Assembly: GCA_964503885.1 (NCBI GenBank)
Contig: CAZDCD010000005.1
Location: 1 to 64,000, forward strand
DNA length: 64,000 nucleotides
From: CAZDCD01 sp964503885
GTDB taxonomy: Bacteria > Bacteroidota > Bacteroidia > Bacteroidales > UBA10428
Direction: 5' to 3'
Part shown: in pieces, positions 55,046-63,945 of the stretch
Layout: every line of letters begins with the position of its first letter
How positions within the stretch are numbered: position 1 is the first letter of the stretch
Notes under the pieces: model-generated
Databases searched by the model: none
Seen by the model: only the letters and a program-made list of their open reading frames with translations
Told to the model about the DNA's origin: nothing
Program-made: the position numbers and the translations under genes

Positions 55046-55750
55046 ATGAATCAAATAGTAAGAATTACAATCGACGGAATGGAGTGTATGGCTATCCGCA
55101 GCCAGTATCTTGTTGATGCAGCGCGTGAAAACGGCATTTATATTCCCACTCTCTGCAACTTTCCGGGAGTGAAACCAAAAGGCGGATGCCGTATTTGTAC
55201 GGTGAGGGTGAACGGCAAACTGATGACGGCATGTACCACTCCTGTATCCGAGGGCATGCAGATCGAAAACAATGTACAGGGTATCAATGAGCTCAGGAAA
55301 GCCATCATTGAACTGCTCTTTGTCGAAGGCAATCATTTTTGCCCGTCCTGCGAAAAAAGCGGCAATTGTGAATTGCAGGCACTGGCCTACAGGTTCAGGG
55401 TCCTGGTGCCACGGTTCCCATACATGTTCCCTTTACGAAAGGTCGACGCTTCGCATCCGAAAATAATTAAGGACCAGAACAGGTGTATTCAGTGTAAACG
55501 TTGTATAAGGGCTATTAAGGATGAAAAAGGCAGAAGCTTATTTGCTTACAGGCGCCGAGGTCATAATGTTGAGGTAGGCGTTGATTCCAAGCTCAGCAAA
55601 CTGCTGACGGACGAGCTTGCCCAGAGAGCCATGGATATTTGCCCTGTGGGATCAATCCTTTTCAGGGAGAAAGGATTCGTGACACCGATCGGACAACGAA
55701 AATTCGATAAAAATCCTATCGGCAGCGACATTGAAAACTTAACCAAATAG
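55046..55750 (+). CDS. hoxU: Hydrogenase diaphorase Fe-S subunit (HoxU/NuoG-N-like)
   Basis: 234 residues. N-terminal [2Fe-2S] ferredoxin fold (CNFPGVKPKGGCRICTVRV and TACTTP), a His/Cys [4Fe-4S] site (HFCPSCEKSGNCELQ ~96-110), then CIQCKRCIRA with CPVGSI for another [4Fe-4S]. This matches HoxU, the link between flavin and hydrogenase dimers. ATG at 55046 is chosen; the frame opens at 54986 inside hoxEF. Confidence 0.93.
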   Translation: MNQIVRITIDGMECMAIRSQYLVDAARENGIYIPTLCNFPGVKPKGGCRICTVRVNGKLMTACTTPVSEGMQIENNVQGINELRKAIIELLFVEGNHFCPSCEKSGNCELQALAYRFRVLVPRFPYMFPLRKVDASHPKIIKDQNRCIQCKRCIRAIKDEKGRSLFAYRRRGHNVEVGVDSKLSKLLTDELAQRAMDICPVGSILFREKGFVTPIGQRKFDKNPIGSDIENLTK

Positions 55751-55776
55751 TTAATAATACATAAACAAACGATAGC

Positions 55777-56325
55777 ATGAGTAAACCAATTTTAGCCACT
55801 ACTTCGCTGGCAGGATGCTTTGGATGCCATATGTCGATACTTGATATCGACGATCGTATTCTAGAGCTGATCGAACTGGTTGAATTCAATAAATCACCCA
55901 TTAATGATATTAAGAAATTTACCAAAAAATGCGATATCGGATTGATTGAAGGAGGCTGCTGCAATAGTGAAAATATCCATATTCTGAAAGATTTCAGAGA
56001 ACACTGTAAAATCCTTGTATCACTCGGTGAATGTGCAATAATGGGTGGACTTCCGGCCCTGAGGAATGGCATTCCGATAAAGGAATGCCTGGATGAGGCT
56101 TACCTGAACGGCCATACTGTTGTCGGCAATACCGAAAAAATAATGCCCAATGATCCGGAACTACCTATGCTGCTGGATAAGGTCTATCCCTGTCATGAAG
56201 TGGTAAAGATCGATTATTTTCTTCCGGGTTGTCCACCCCGTGCCGATCTGATATGGGAAGCACTCGTGGCACTTATCACCGGGGATGAAATGAAATTGCC
56301 TTATGAAGTTGTAAAATTTGATTAA
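55777..56325 (+). CDS. hoxY: NAD-linked [NiFe] hydrogenase small subunit HoxY
   Basis: 182 residues. The proximal [4Fe-4S] cluster is bound by AGCFGCHMS (Cys14, Cys17), LGECAIMGGLPA and PGCPPRAD. The short length, without the second Fe-S domain or a Tat signal, is typical of group 3d small subunits, which are cytosolic. Located between hoxU and hoxH. Confidence 0.94.
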   Translation: MSKPILATTSLAGCFGCHMSILDIDDRILELIELVEFNKSPINDIKKFTKKCDIGLIEGGCCNSENIHILKDFREHCKILVSLGECAIMGGLPALRNGIPIKECLDEAYLNGHTVVGNTEKIMPNDPELPMLLDKVYPCHEVVKIDYFLPGCPPRADLIWEALVALITGDEMKLPYEVVKFD

Positions 56326-56335
56326 AGAAAGAATT

Positions 56336-57787
56336 ATGGGACAAAAGATTACAATAGAACCAGTAACCAGGGTAGAAGGACATGGAAAAGTGACCATTCA
56401 TCTTGATAATGAAGGCAAAATTGAACAGACCCGGTTGCATATTGTGGAATTCAGAGGATTTGAACGTTTTGTGCAGGGCCGCCCATACTGGGAAATGCCG
56501 GTTCTTGTTCAGCGGTTATGCGGAATATGTCCGGTAAGCCATCACCTGGCAGCGGCCAAAGCTCTTGATGTTATCGTGGGCGCCGGCACAGGCGACGGCC
56601 TCACCCCTACAGGGGAAAAGATGAGACGCCTGATGCATTATGGCCAGTTCTTCCAGTCGCATACCCTTCATTTTTTCCACCTGGCATCTCCCGATCTCCT
56701 GTTCGGAATTGATTCCGATCCGGTTAAAAGAAACATTATCGGTGTAGCAATGGAAAATCATGACCTGGCGGTTCAGGGGGTGATGATGCGCAAATTCGGA
56801 CAGGAAGTGATCAAAGTTACTGCAGGGAAGAAGATACACGGCACAGGAGCAATCCCCGGTGGAATAAACAAACACCTGAGCGAAGAAGAAAGAGATTCTC
56901 TGCTCAAAGGTATATCACCTATGAATATCGACCAGATGATCGAATGGTCAAAAGCTGCGCTGGCTTTTTTCCATGATTACCATAAAAAGAACAAGGCCAT
57001 TATCGACGATTTCATAGGATTTCCTTCGAGTTATCTCAGCCTTGTAAGAAAGGACGGTGCGCTGGATATTTACCATGGTGTGTTAAGGGCAGTGGACAGT
57101 GAAGGTAAAAAGATACTTCACGATGTTGACTATCAGGATTACGACAAATATATCGACGAAGAAGTGAGGTCGTGGAGCTATATGAAATTTCCCTACCTGA
57201 AAGAACTGGGTAAGAAATCGGGATGGTATACTGTAGGGCCACTGGCCAGAATGAACACCATTGATTTCATTGATACACCGCTCGCACAGAAAGAATTTGA
57301 AAAGTTCAGGGCTTACAGCAATGGCAAACCCAGCAATCATTCCATGCACATGCACTGGGCAAGGCTTATTGAGATCCTGCATGCAGCAGAAAAAATGAAG
57401 GAATTGCTGAATGATCCCGATCTCCTTGAAGGCGAACTGGTGACGAAGGGCCAAAAAACCGATGAAGGTGTTGGTCTGATCGAAGCACCAAGGGGAACAC
57501 TGTTCCATCATTTTAAAATTAATGACAACGACCAGATCGTGATGGCCAATCTTATCGTATCGACAACCAATAACAACCAGCCGATGAATGAGGCTGTTCA
57601 CCAGGTAGCACAAAAGGTAATGCAGGACAAACCCAAGATTACCGAAGGCATGATGAATGCTGTTGAGGTGGCCATCCGCGCATACGATCCCTGTTTAAGC
57701 TGCGCCACGCATGCACTCGGTCAGATGCCTCTGGAGATTTCAGTATTCGACGCAAAAGATAACCTGATTGACCGGAAAAGTTCATAA
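56336..57787 (+). CDS. hoxH: NAD-linked [NiFe] hydrogenase large subunit HoxH
   Basis: 483 residues. The Ni ligands are RLCGICPVSHH (Cys62, Cys65) and DPCLSCATHA (Cys453, Cys456). TRVEGHGKV near the N terminus is the common large-subunit motif. About 24 residues follow the usual cleavage point (after His), to be removed by the protease encoded next. ATG at 56336 with an upstream AAAGAAAG; the in-frame TTG/ATT start at 56318 is not needed. Catalyses reversible H2 oxidation linked to NAD(H). Confidence 0.96.
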   Translation: MGQKITIEPVTRVEGHGKVTIHLDNEGKIEQTRLHIVEFRGFERFVQGRPYWEMPVLVQRLCGICPVSHHLAAAKALDVIVGAGTGDGLTPTGEKMRRLMHYGQFFQSHTLHFFHLASPDLLFGIDSDPVKRNIIGVAMENHDLAVQGVMMRKFGQEVIKVTAGKKIHGTGAIPGGINKHLSEEERDSLLKGISPMNIDQMIEWSKAALAFFHDYHKKNKAIIDDFIGFPSSYLSLVRKDGALDIYHGVLRAVDSEGKKILHDVDYQDYDKYIDEEVRSWSYMKFPYLKELGKKSGWYTVGPLARMNTIDFIDTPLAQKEFEKFRAYSNGKPSNHSMHMHWARLIEILHAAEKMKELLNDPDLLEGELVTKGQKTDEGVGLIEAPRGTLFHHFKINDNDQIVMANLIVSTTNNNQPMNEAVHQVAQKVMQDKPKITEGMMNAVEVAIRAYDPCLSCATHALGQMPLEISVFDAKDNLIDRKSS

Positions 57788-57790
57788 TGC

Positions 57791-58276
57791 GTGAGCCATA
57801 GTCCTAAAATACTTGTTTACGGATACGGCAACCCTGGCAGGCAGGACGATGGTCTGGGTTTAGTGGTTACGGAACAGGCAGGTCGCTGGATAGAAGCTCA
57901 GGGAATGAAATATGTGGAAACCGAGATCAACTACCAGCTAAATATTGAAGATGCGGAAACCGTTCACGATAAAGATCTGGTGATCTTCATCGATGCCTCA
58001 AAAGAAAACATCGGTCAATTCCTTTTTACAGAATGCAGGCCTGATTCGAAGGTTGAGTTTACAATGCACAGCGTTTCTCCCTCTTTTGTGCTGTATCTGT
58101 GCAACCGCATATACGGCAACATACCCAGGTCTTTTCTGATGCACATTAAAGGATATGAATGGGAATTCAGGGAGGGATTGTCGGATCAGGCGCTTGTAAA
58201 TTCAGGCAAAGCCCTTGAATTCCTGAAAGGTTTTATCACAGATTATATTAATAATACGATTCAGCACACAGATTGA
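57791..58276 (+). CDS. hoxW: Hydrogenase maturation protease HoxW-like
   Basis: 161 residues with the family motif VYGYGNPGRQDDGLG (first Ni-sensing acid) and VIFIDASKENIG; HSVSPSFVLYL carries the His position. The start is GTG at 57791, four bases after the hoxH stop; an ATG overlapping that stop runs at once into a TAG. It is distinct in sequence from the HycI-like protease at 49798, so each hydrogenase has its own protease. Confidence 0.92.
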   Translation: MSHSPKILVYGYGNPGRQDDGLGLVVTEQAGRWIEAQGMKYVETEINYQLNIEDAETVHDKDLVIFIDASKENIGQFLFTECRPDSKVEFTMHSVSPSFVLYLCNRIYGNIPRSFLMHIKGYEWEFREGLSDQALVNSGKALEFLKGFITDYINNTIQHTD

Positions 58277-58317
58277 CTCTTTGTTATATATTTGACTAAC
58301 CAATAAACAAAAATACC

Positions 58318-59298
58318 ATGGACCTGTCGACCACCTATATGGGGATCAAAATTGATAATCCTTTAATTGTAAGCAGTTCAGGATTGACAAGCTCAACCGA
58401 AAATATTAAAAAATGTGCCGGCCACGGTGCAGGAGCAGTTGTATTGAAATCGTTGTTCGAGGAACAGATTGTTGTCGATAAGAACCGGCTGAATAATCAG
58501 GATGATATGTATTTCTGGTATCCTGAGGCTCTGGATTATGTTGGCAAATTCTCAAAGGAACATGGTGTTGAGGAGTACCTGATCCTCCTTGAAAAAGCTA
58601 AAAATGTGGTATCAATTCCTATTATTGCAAGCATTAATTGTGTAACACCGCGTGACTGGCCAGAATTTGCCAGAAAGCTTGAAAATGCCGGGGCCGATGG
58701 CCTGGAATTGAATATTTTTATCCCTCCTACCAATATAAATCTTACAGGGTATAAAATGGAGGAAACATATATGGAAATTATCCGGGAAGTAAGAAAAAAT
58801 GTGTCCATACCCATCAGCGTAAAGGTAGGTTATTACTTCACCAATATTTTTCGTACACTTTTTAAGATCAGCAACCTCGAGATAGAAGCTCTTGTAATGT
58901 TCAACAGATATTACAGGCCTGATATCGATATAGACAAGCTTCAACTGATCTCAAACAATGTGTATAGCAATCCCGAAGAGATTACCCTCACACTCAGGTG
59001 GATCGCGTTGTTATCGGGTAAAGTTAAATGTGATCTTATCGCTGCCACCGGGATCCATGATTATACCGGGGTTGTCAAGCAGATCATGGCAGGAGCCAAG
59101 GCGGTACAATTATGCTCAACGCTGTATATCAACGGAGTATCTTACATTACCCAGATAATCAAAGACCTCGAAAACTGGATGAAAGAAAAAAGATATGAAG
59201 ATCTGAATGCTTTCAGGGGAGCGATAACCAAACTGGAAGAAAACTGCGTGGCCTTTGAAAGGGTGCAGTTCATGAAAAAAACCACGGGAAAACTATAG
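58318..59298 (+). CDS. Dihydroorotate dehydrogenase-like flavoprotein of uncertain substrate
   Basis: 326 residues with a PyrD-like TIM barrel: N-terminal TYMGIKIDNPLIVSSSGLTS, GAGAVVLKSLFEEQI, NAGADGLELNIF, ISVKVGYYF and phosphate-loop sequences AATGIHDYTGVVKQIMAGAKAVQLCS for FMN. The usual SCPN substrate loop is replaced (NIFIPPTN), so it is probably not a true dihydroorotate dehydrogenase. Its gene is 41 bp after hoxW on the same strand; TATATTTG (58287-58294) hints at a separate promoter but lacks a -33 partner. Could be an accessory flavoprotein of the redox region. Confidence 0.8.
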   Translation: MDLSTTYMGIKIDNPLIVSSSGLTSSTENIKKCAGHGAGAVVLKSLFEEQIVVDKNRLNNQDDMYFWYPEALDYVGKFSKEHGVEEYLILLEKAKNVVSIPIIASINCVTPRDWPEFARKLENAGADGLELNIFIPPTNINLTGYKMEETYMEIIREVRKNVSIPISVKVGYYFTNIFRTLFKISNLEIEALVMFNRYYRPDIDIDKLQLISNNVYSNPEEITLTLRWIALLSGKVKCDLIAATGIHDYTGVVKQIMAGAKAVQLCSTLYINGVSYITQIIKDLENWMKEKRYEDLNAFRGAITKLEENCVAFERVQFMKKTTGKL

Positions 59299-59361
59299 GG
59301 CAAGAAAGAAACTTTCCTTACCATGGGCAGATACTCCAGCTTAATGAGATCAATACTTGAC

Positions 59362-59389
59362 AAAAAAAAGCCCGCATGTAGCGGACTTT
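59362..59389 (-). terminator. Terminator of rpoD
   Basis: On the minus strand AAGTCCGC pairs with GCGGGCTT (one G-U) around TACAT, then eight T. Directly after the rpoD stop. Confidence 0.82.
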
Positions 59390-59400
59390 CTGATCGTATA

Positions 59401-60261
59401 TTATCCTAAATATGGCTTCAGTAGTTTGCTGCGCGAAGTATGCCTTAACCGGCGTATAGCTTTTTCCTTGATCTGCCTTACCCGTTCACGGGTTAACCCG
59501 AACTGTTCGCCGATCTCTTCGAGGGTCATTTCCTGACATCCAATACCGAAGAAAAAACGTATGATATCTCTTTCCCTGTCGGTAAGAGTGGATAGGGCCC
59601 GTTCAATTTCCTTGATTAAAGATTCAATGATGAGCTTGTTATCAGCTTTGGGTGAATCACTGTTGATGAGCACATCGAGAAGACTGTTCTCTTCACCATC
59701 CTGAAAAGGAGCATCAACTGACACATGCCTGCCGGATATACGCAGGGTATCGGAAACCTTCTCCTTGGACAATTCGAGAGTCTCAGCAAGTTCCTCAGGA
59801 GTAGGAATACGTTCATATTGTTGTTCAAACTTTGAAAATGCTTTGTTGATCTTGTTGAGCGAACCTACCTGGTTCAGGGGTAAGCGTACAATTCTCGACT
59901 GTTCTGCCAGAGCCTGGAGTATCGACTGCCTTATCCACCATACAGCATATGAAATAAATTTAAAACCCCTGGTTTCATCAAATTTTTCTGCTGCCTTTAT
60001 TAACCCGAGATTTCCTTCATTGATCAGGTCAGGAAGGCTTAATCCCTGATTCTGATACTGTTTGGCCACACTTACTACAAACCTCAAATTAGCCCTGGTA
60101 AGTTTTTCGAGGGCAATCTTATCGCCTTTTTTGATTCGTTGAGCAAGTTCAACCTCTTCTTCAACAGTAATAAGTTCTTCTCTTCCAATCTCTTGTAAAT
60201 ACTTGTCAAGCGAAGCACTCTCCCTGTTTGTGATTGATTTTGTGATCTTTAGCTGTCTCAT
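59401..60261 (-). CDS. rpoD: Primary RNA polymerase sigma factor (RpoD/SigA)
   Basis: 286 residues, the short form without region 1.1 found in Bacteroidota. Region 1.2/2: DKYLQEIGREELITVEEEVELAQ, NLRFVVSVAKQYQNQGLSLPDLINEGNLGLI in part, FDETRGFKFISYAVWWIRQSILQALAEQ in part; region 4 RERVRQIKEKAIRRLRHTSRS. This factor recognises the TTTG/TAnnTTTG promoters noted in this window. Single gene with its own terminator. Confidence 0.97.
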   Translation of the reverse strand: MRQLKITKSITNRESASLDKYLQEIGREELITVEEEVELAQRIKKGDKIALEKLTRANLRFVVSVAKQYQNQGLSLPDLINEGNLGLIKAAEKFDETRGFKFISYAVWWIRQSILQALAEQSRIVRLPLNQVGSLNKINKAFSKFEQQYERIPTPEELAETLELSKEKVSDTLRISGRHVSVDAPFQDGEENSLLDVLINSDSPKADNKLIIESLIKEIERALSTLTDRERDIIRFFFGIGCQEMTLEEIGEQFGLTRERVRQIKEKAIRRLRHTSRSKLLKPYLG

Positions 60262-60336
60262 TCCCGTAGTGAAATTATTGCGAATTTAGATTATTTTATA
60301 CGTAATTTCTACATTACTTCCCTATTTAGAATCCGT

Positions 60337-60370
60337 AAAAAAAAGACTTGCAGAAATTTGCAGGCCTTTT
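60337..60370 (-). terminator. Terminator of the htrA-like gene
   Basis: On the minus strand GGCCTGCA and TGCAAGTC form an imperfect stem (one mismatch, one wobble) around AATTTC, then eight T. Confidence 0.7.
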
Positions 60371-60396
60371 TCCGGTTTTATGCGGCCAATTTTTTT

Positions 60397-61827
60397 CTAC
60401 AGACCGAATGCATAGTATGCAACTACTCCATCAGGATAAATTCCTTCAATATATATTCCTCCTTTTGTTGAATCAAGGAGTTTTTTCAATTCATCAACAG
60501 AATAGACTGATTTGTTATTGACCCTTACGATAATGAATCCTTTCCGGACTCCCTCTGTCCTTAATTTACCGGCCGACAGTTCAGCAACCTTAACGCCGTT
60601 TTTCAGGCCTAACTCCTGTTTTTCATTATCATCCAGATCAACTAGTTTTGCCCCAAGAATGGTATCGTAAGTTCCGGATTTGACAATTCTTGTATCTCCT
60701 TGCAGATTACGTAAAATAACTTCAAATTGTTTCGTTTTGCCATTTCTTTTCAAAACCACTTTTACTTTATCACCTGGCCTGTAACGACTTATCTGTTCAG
60801 TTAATTCGGATGCACTGTTTACGTTCACATCGTTTATCTGCACTATCAGATCACCTTTTTCAATGCCTGCTTTTTGGGCGGCACCATCAGGGCGCACATC
60901 GGATACATAAACACCCTCGATTTTCTCAAGGTTTTTTTCTTTTACCAGGTCGGCAGTAACATCCAAAATCGATACCCCCAGGAATGCCCTTTGTACCGAA
61001 CCGAATTCGATAAGATCGTCGACCACCTTTTTCACGATGCTGACCGGTACAGCAAAAGAGATACCGGCATATCCCCCTGAGGGTGAGACAATAGCAGTAT
61101 TGATCCCAACCAGATCACCATGGGTATTCACCAGGGCACCACCGCTATTGCCTCTGTTAACAGCAGCATCGGTCTGAATAAATGATTCTATTCTGTAGTT
61201 GTCCTGAATAATCCCCAGGTTTTTACCTTTTGCACTCACAATCCCGGCTGTGACCGTGGATGCGATATTAAAAGGATTGCCGACGGCAAGTACCCACTCG
61301 CCAACCCGCAGGTCATCGGAACTGCCATAGTTGATGTAGGGGAGCTCTTTGCCGTCGATTTTGATCAGGGCAATATCAGTGCTTGGATCGGTGCCGATTA
61401 TTTTTGCCTCAAACTCACGTTTGTCATTCAGCGTCACATAAAGCTTTTCGGAATTATCCACCACATGGTTGTTGGTGACAATATATCCGTCATCGGAAAC
61501 GATAACCCCCGATCCGAATCCGATAACCGGTTCAGGTTCCCGATACCTGTCTCCGTAAAAGAATTCATAGATTGGATTTCTCGATGATTCCCTGGTCATC
61601 TGAGTTTTAACATGCACAACTGCATGAACCGATTTGTCCGCTGCATAAGTAAAGTCGAACATTTCTCCCTGGTCATCTCCTGAAAGACTGGTAAAGCCAA
61701 AAGGAGTAGCCACCCGTGCCGTGATAATCCTGTCTCCCTTGTCAAAAAATAGAGCATAAGTCAGCATAGCAATGAATCCTCCAATTATAGCTATCGATAA
61801 GGTGACGAGTAACTGTCTTGTTTTCAT
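60397..61827 (-). CDS. Do/HtrA-family periplasmic serine protease
   Basis: 476 residues: N-terminal signal anchor (LLVTLSIAIIGGFIAMLTYAL), trypsin-like domain with catalytic His in VTNNHVV, Asp in STDIALIKI and Ser in NRGNSGGALVN, and two PDZ domains (~300-385 and ~410-470). Degrades or refolds misfolded envelope proteins. Length and domains fit DegP/DegQ. Own terminator; upstream a small protein gene 150 bp away. Confidence 0.95.
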   Translation of the reverse strand: MKTRQLLVTLSIAIIGGFIAMLTYALFFDKGDRIITARVATPFGFTSLSGDDQGEMFDFTYAADKSVHAVVHVKTQMTRESSRNPIYEFFYGDRYREPEPVIGFGSGVIVSDDGYIVTNNHVVDNSEKLYVTLNDKREFEAKIIGTDPSTDIALIKIDGKELPYINYGSSDDLRVGEWVLAVGNPFNIASTVTAGIVSAKGKNLGIIQDNYRIESFIQTDAAVNRGNSGGALVNTHGDLVGINTAIVSPSGGYAGISFAVPVSIVKKVVDDLIEFGSVQRAFLGVSILDVTADLVKEKNLEKIEGVYVSDVRPDGAAQKAGIEKGDLIVQINDVNVNSASELTEQISRYRPGDKVKVVLKRNGKTKQFEVILRNLQGDTRIVKSGTYDTILGAKLVDLDDNEKQELGLKNGVKVAELSAGKLRTEGVRKGFIIVRVNNKSVYSVDELKKLLDSTKGGIYIEGIYPDGVVAYYAFGL

Positions 61828-61974
61828 ATGGTTAAGTTTTAAAACAGCAGATAACTATTTGTTATCCAATTTGAATAATTACATGTGAATTTATTCGCAA
61901 ATTTAACGCCAAAAAATATAAATTTCTTGCGGAAAATGAACAAACAGCCTGCCGGCTAACGGAACTGTCTGGTA

Positions 61975-62379
61975 TTATTGCAGAGGGTTAACGGGTTTAC
62001 CGGTCGACAGCTCAGATCTTTTATCCAGTAATCTATCTATTTCTTCAACTGAGAGATCTTCCGACTGTAAAAGCTGGTCGATACGCCTGAGGTCGTCATT
62101 AACCTTCATGTTCGTTCCGTTTCGTGTCTCCAGTTCACTGTTCACCTGATCGATCAACTGAAATACAAGGCGTTTAAGGGATTCGCTAAACTGGTTTGAC
62201 ACTTCGGCAGGATAATCATTCCGGATAACATGATAATTTTGAATGATCGCATCAAGATTTTTGGAAACAGCGTTATCAGGGTGATTTACTGTTTCGCGTA
62301 TTACTTTTTCTTTCAGTTGTTCAAGAAGATCAACAAGATGATCAAGAGTTTCGATAAATGAATTGCTTTTTTTACTCAT
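61975..62379 (-). CDS. Small helical protein, unknown function
   Basis: 134 residues, charged and almost wholly helical by composition, with coiled-coil-like stretches (ETLDHLVDLLEQLKEKV and LRRIDQLLQSEDLSVEEIDRLLDKR). No Cys pairs, signal or membrane segment. No recognised family. ATG at 62379. The codon pattern and good fit of the frame support a real gene. Confidence 0.6.
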   Translation of the reverse strand: MSKKSNSFIETLDHLVDLLEQLKEKVIRETVNHPDNAVSKNLDAIIQNYHVIRNDYPAEVSNQFSESLKRLVFQLIDQVNSELETRNGTNMKVNDDLRRIDQLLQSEDLSVEEIDRLLDKRSELSTGKPVNPLQ

Positions 62380-62589
62380 TCCTGCACAGCATAATCACAA
62401 ACTGACCGGAAAGTTAATGGTTTTCAGCAAAAATAAAAAATTATCTGTTCATTTTTAACCCAGCTTTTGCATCGGGCACCGTTATTTCTGTCTGCATCCC
62501 TACCTGCCTTATAAGTATCTTTCCGGAAAAGATTGAATACTCCGCATTTTTTCCCTGGAAGATGGGCTCCAAATAATGATACCCGGTCC

Positions 62590-63945
62590 TCAGAAAGTAA
62601 GGGTAAAAACGGTTTCTTTATCAGGCTCGGAATACGCTGATATTGACCCGTTATGCAACCTCAGGATTTGTTTTGATAAGCTCAGACCAATACCCGACCC
62701 TGAGGGTTTGGTGGTAAAAAACGGGATGAATATCTTATCGAGCACATCCTGAAGGATGCCCGGTCCGTTATCAATCACCTGGATCGTTGCCCTTCCTCTT
62801 TTGTTTAAAAAGGCCAACAGCTGAATCTGACCATTTTGCCGTTTTTGCAGAGCATATATCGAATTTTTAATCAGGTTTATCAGCACCTGCTCGATAAGCT
62901 GTTCATCAGCAGTAATTTTAATATTATCAGGATCAGCCCTTACAATGAATGTAAGATTGCTTGCCGTGACTTCCTCCTCCATCAGTTTCTGGATATTTCT
63001 GAACAGCTCATCAATATTGCATACCTTAAAGTTAGGTTTCGGAATACGGGTAAGATTCCTATAAGTATTTACAAAATGCAGCAGGCCTGTGCTTCTCTTA
63101 CTTATGGTTTGCAGGGCTTTTTGTATTTCGCTCACCGACCCTTTTTCGAGCTTCAGCTCATCTTCATTTTGACTGACGGCCATAGCATCAAGCATATTCT
63201 CAAGTGTAGATGAAAGAGAAGCTATGGGGGTAATTGAATTCATGATTTCATGCGTAAGTACCCTGATAAGTTTCTGCCAGGCCTCAGTTTCCTGTTCTTC
63301 CAGAACATTCTGAATATCTTTAATAGTAGCCAGAACGATGAGTTTATCCTTTATCTTTATGGTAGTGGCATAAATGGCCAGCTGAAGAATATCTTCCCCG
63401 TCGTTGAACTTCACAAGCTTGTTTTCCCCCGGTCTTATAGTAAGCAGGATATCAACTACCTCCCTGCTGACCGATATCAGGTCTTTGATATTTTTAAGGC
63501 TGGTTACCTGAAACAATTTTTTTGCTGCCTTATTGATCAGTTCAACATTACCGTCTTTCCTGTATGCAATAAGGCTAACATCAATGTTTTGCACGATCGT
63601 CTGGAGGTAATGGAAATGTTCTTCCTTCTCTGATCTGACTTTCTGAAAATCTTCAATAACTTCGTTGAATGCCTTATTCAGCTCGTCAAAAGAGCCTCCC
63701 ATCTTTTCGATCTGGAAACTGCGGGTGAATTCCGAAAATCTTATAGATTCAAGGAAGCTTGTCAGTTCCCTGTTCGTCTTATCCACATAACGGATCAGGG
63801 ATGTGACCTGAAAGATAATGGCTACAGCTCCCAGAACAGGGGCAATGAAATATTGTATGTTAAGGGTATAGAAAAACAGGAAGCAGAAGGCAGAAAGAAC
63901 CAGAACCCTGATGATAAGATTGAACCGGAAGTTTTTAAAGCTCAT
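62590..63945 (-). CDS. NtrY-like membrane sensor histidine kinase
   Basis: 451 residues: two transmembrane helices (LVLSAFCFLFFYTL and IQYFIAPVLGAVAIIFQVTS, in part), a HAMP-like linker (~60-100), a PAS domain (~105-205), HisKA with LIRVLTHEIMNSITPIASL (phospho-His ~232) and HATPase (IDNGPGILQDVLDKIFIPFFTTK, GSGIGLSLSKQIL). It overlaps the 3' end of the preceding NtrC-type regulator gene by 11 bp, so the two form a two-component pair likely controlling sigma-54 promoters. Confidence 0.92.
   Translation of the reverse strand: MSFKNFRFNLIIRVLVLSAFCFLFFYTLNIQYFIAPVLGAVAIIFQVTSLIRYVDKTNRELTSFLESIRFSEFTRSFQIEKMGGSFDELNKAFNEVIEDFQKVRSEKEEHFHYLQTIVQNIDVSLIAYRKDGNVELINKAAKKLFQVTSLKNIKDLISVSREVVDILLTIRPGENKLVKFNDGEDILQLAIYATTIKIKDKLIVLATIKDIQNVLEEQETEAWQKLIRVLTHEIMNSITPIASLSSTLENMLDAMAVSQNEDELKLEKGSVSEIQKALQTISKRSTGLLHFVNTYRNLTRIPKPNFKVCNIDELFRNIQKLMEEEVTASNLTFIVRADPDNIKITADEQLIEQVLINLIKNSIYALQKRQNGQIQLLAFLNKRGRATIQVIDNGPGILQDVLDKIFIPFFTTKPSGSGIGLSLSKQILRLHNGSISAYSEPDKETVFTLTF

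Noticed and set aside
58287..58294. TATATTTG as an independent promoter of the PyrD-like gene
   Set aside because: No -33 TTTG lies 18-21 bp upstream, so it is only mentioned as a possibility.
58318..59298. Assigning the gene as pyrD
   Set aside because: The SCPN substrate loop is missing, so the name would overstate the evidence.
62441..62590. 50-codon minus-strand open frame right after the NtrY-like kinase stop
   Set aside because: Codon use looks gene-like, but there is no usable start near its beginning and the kinase already ends at the normal family position.
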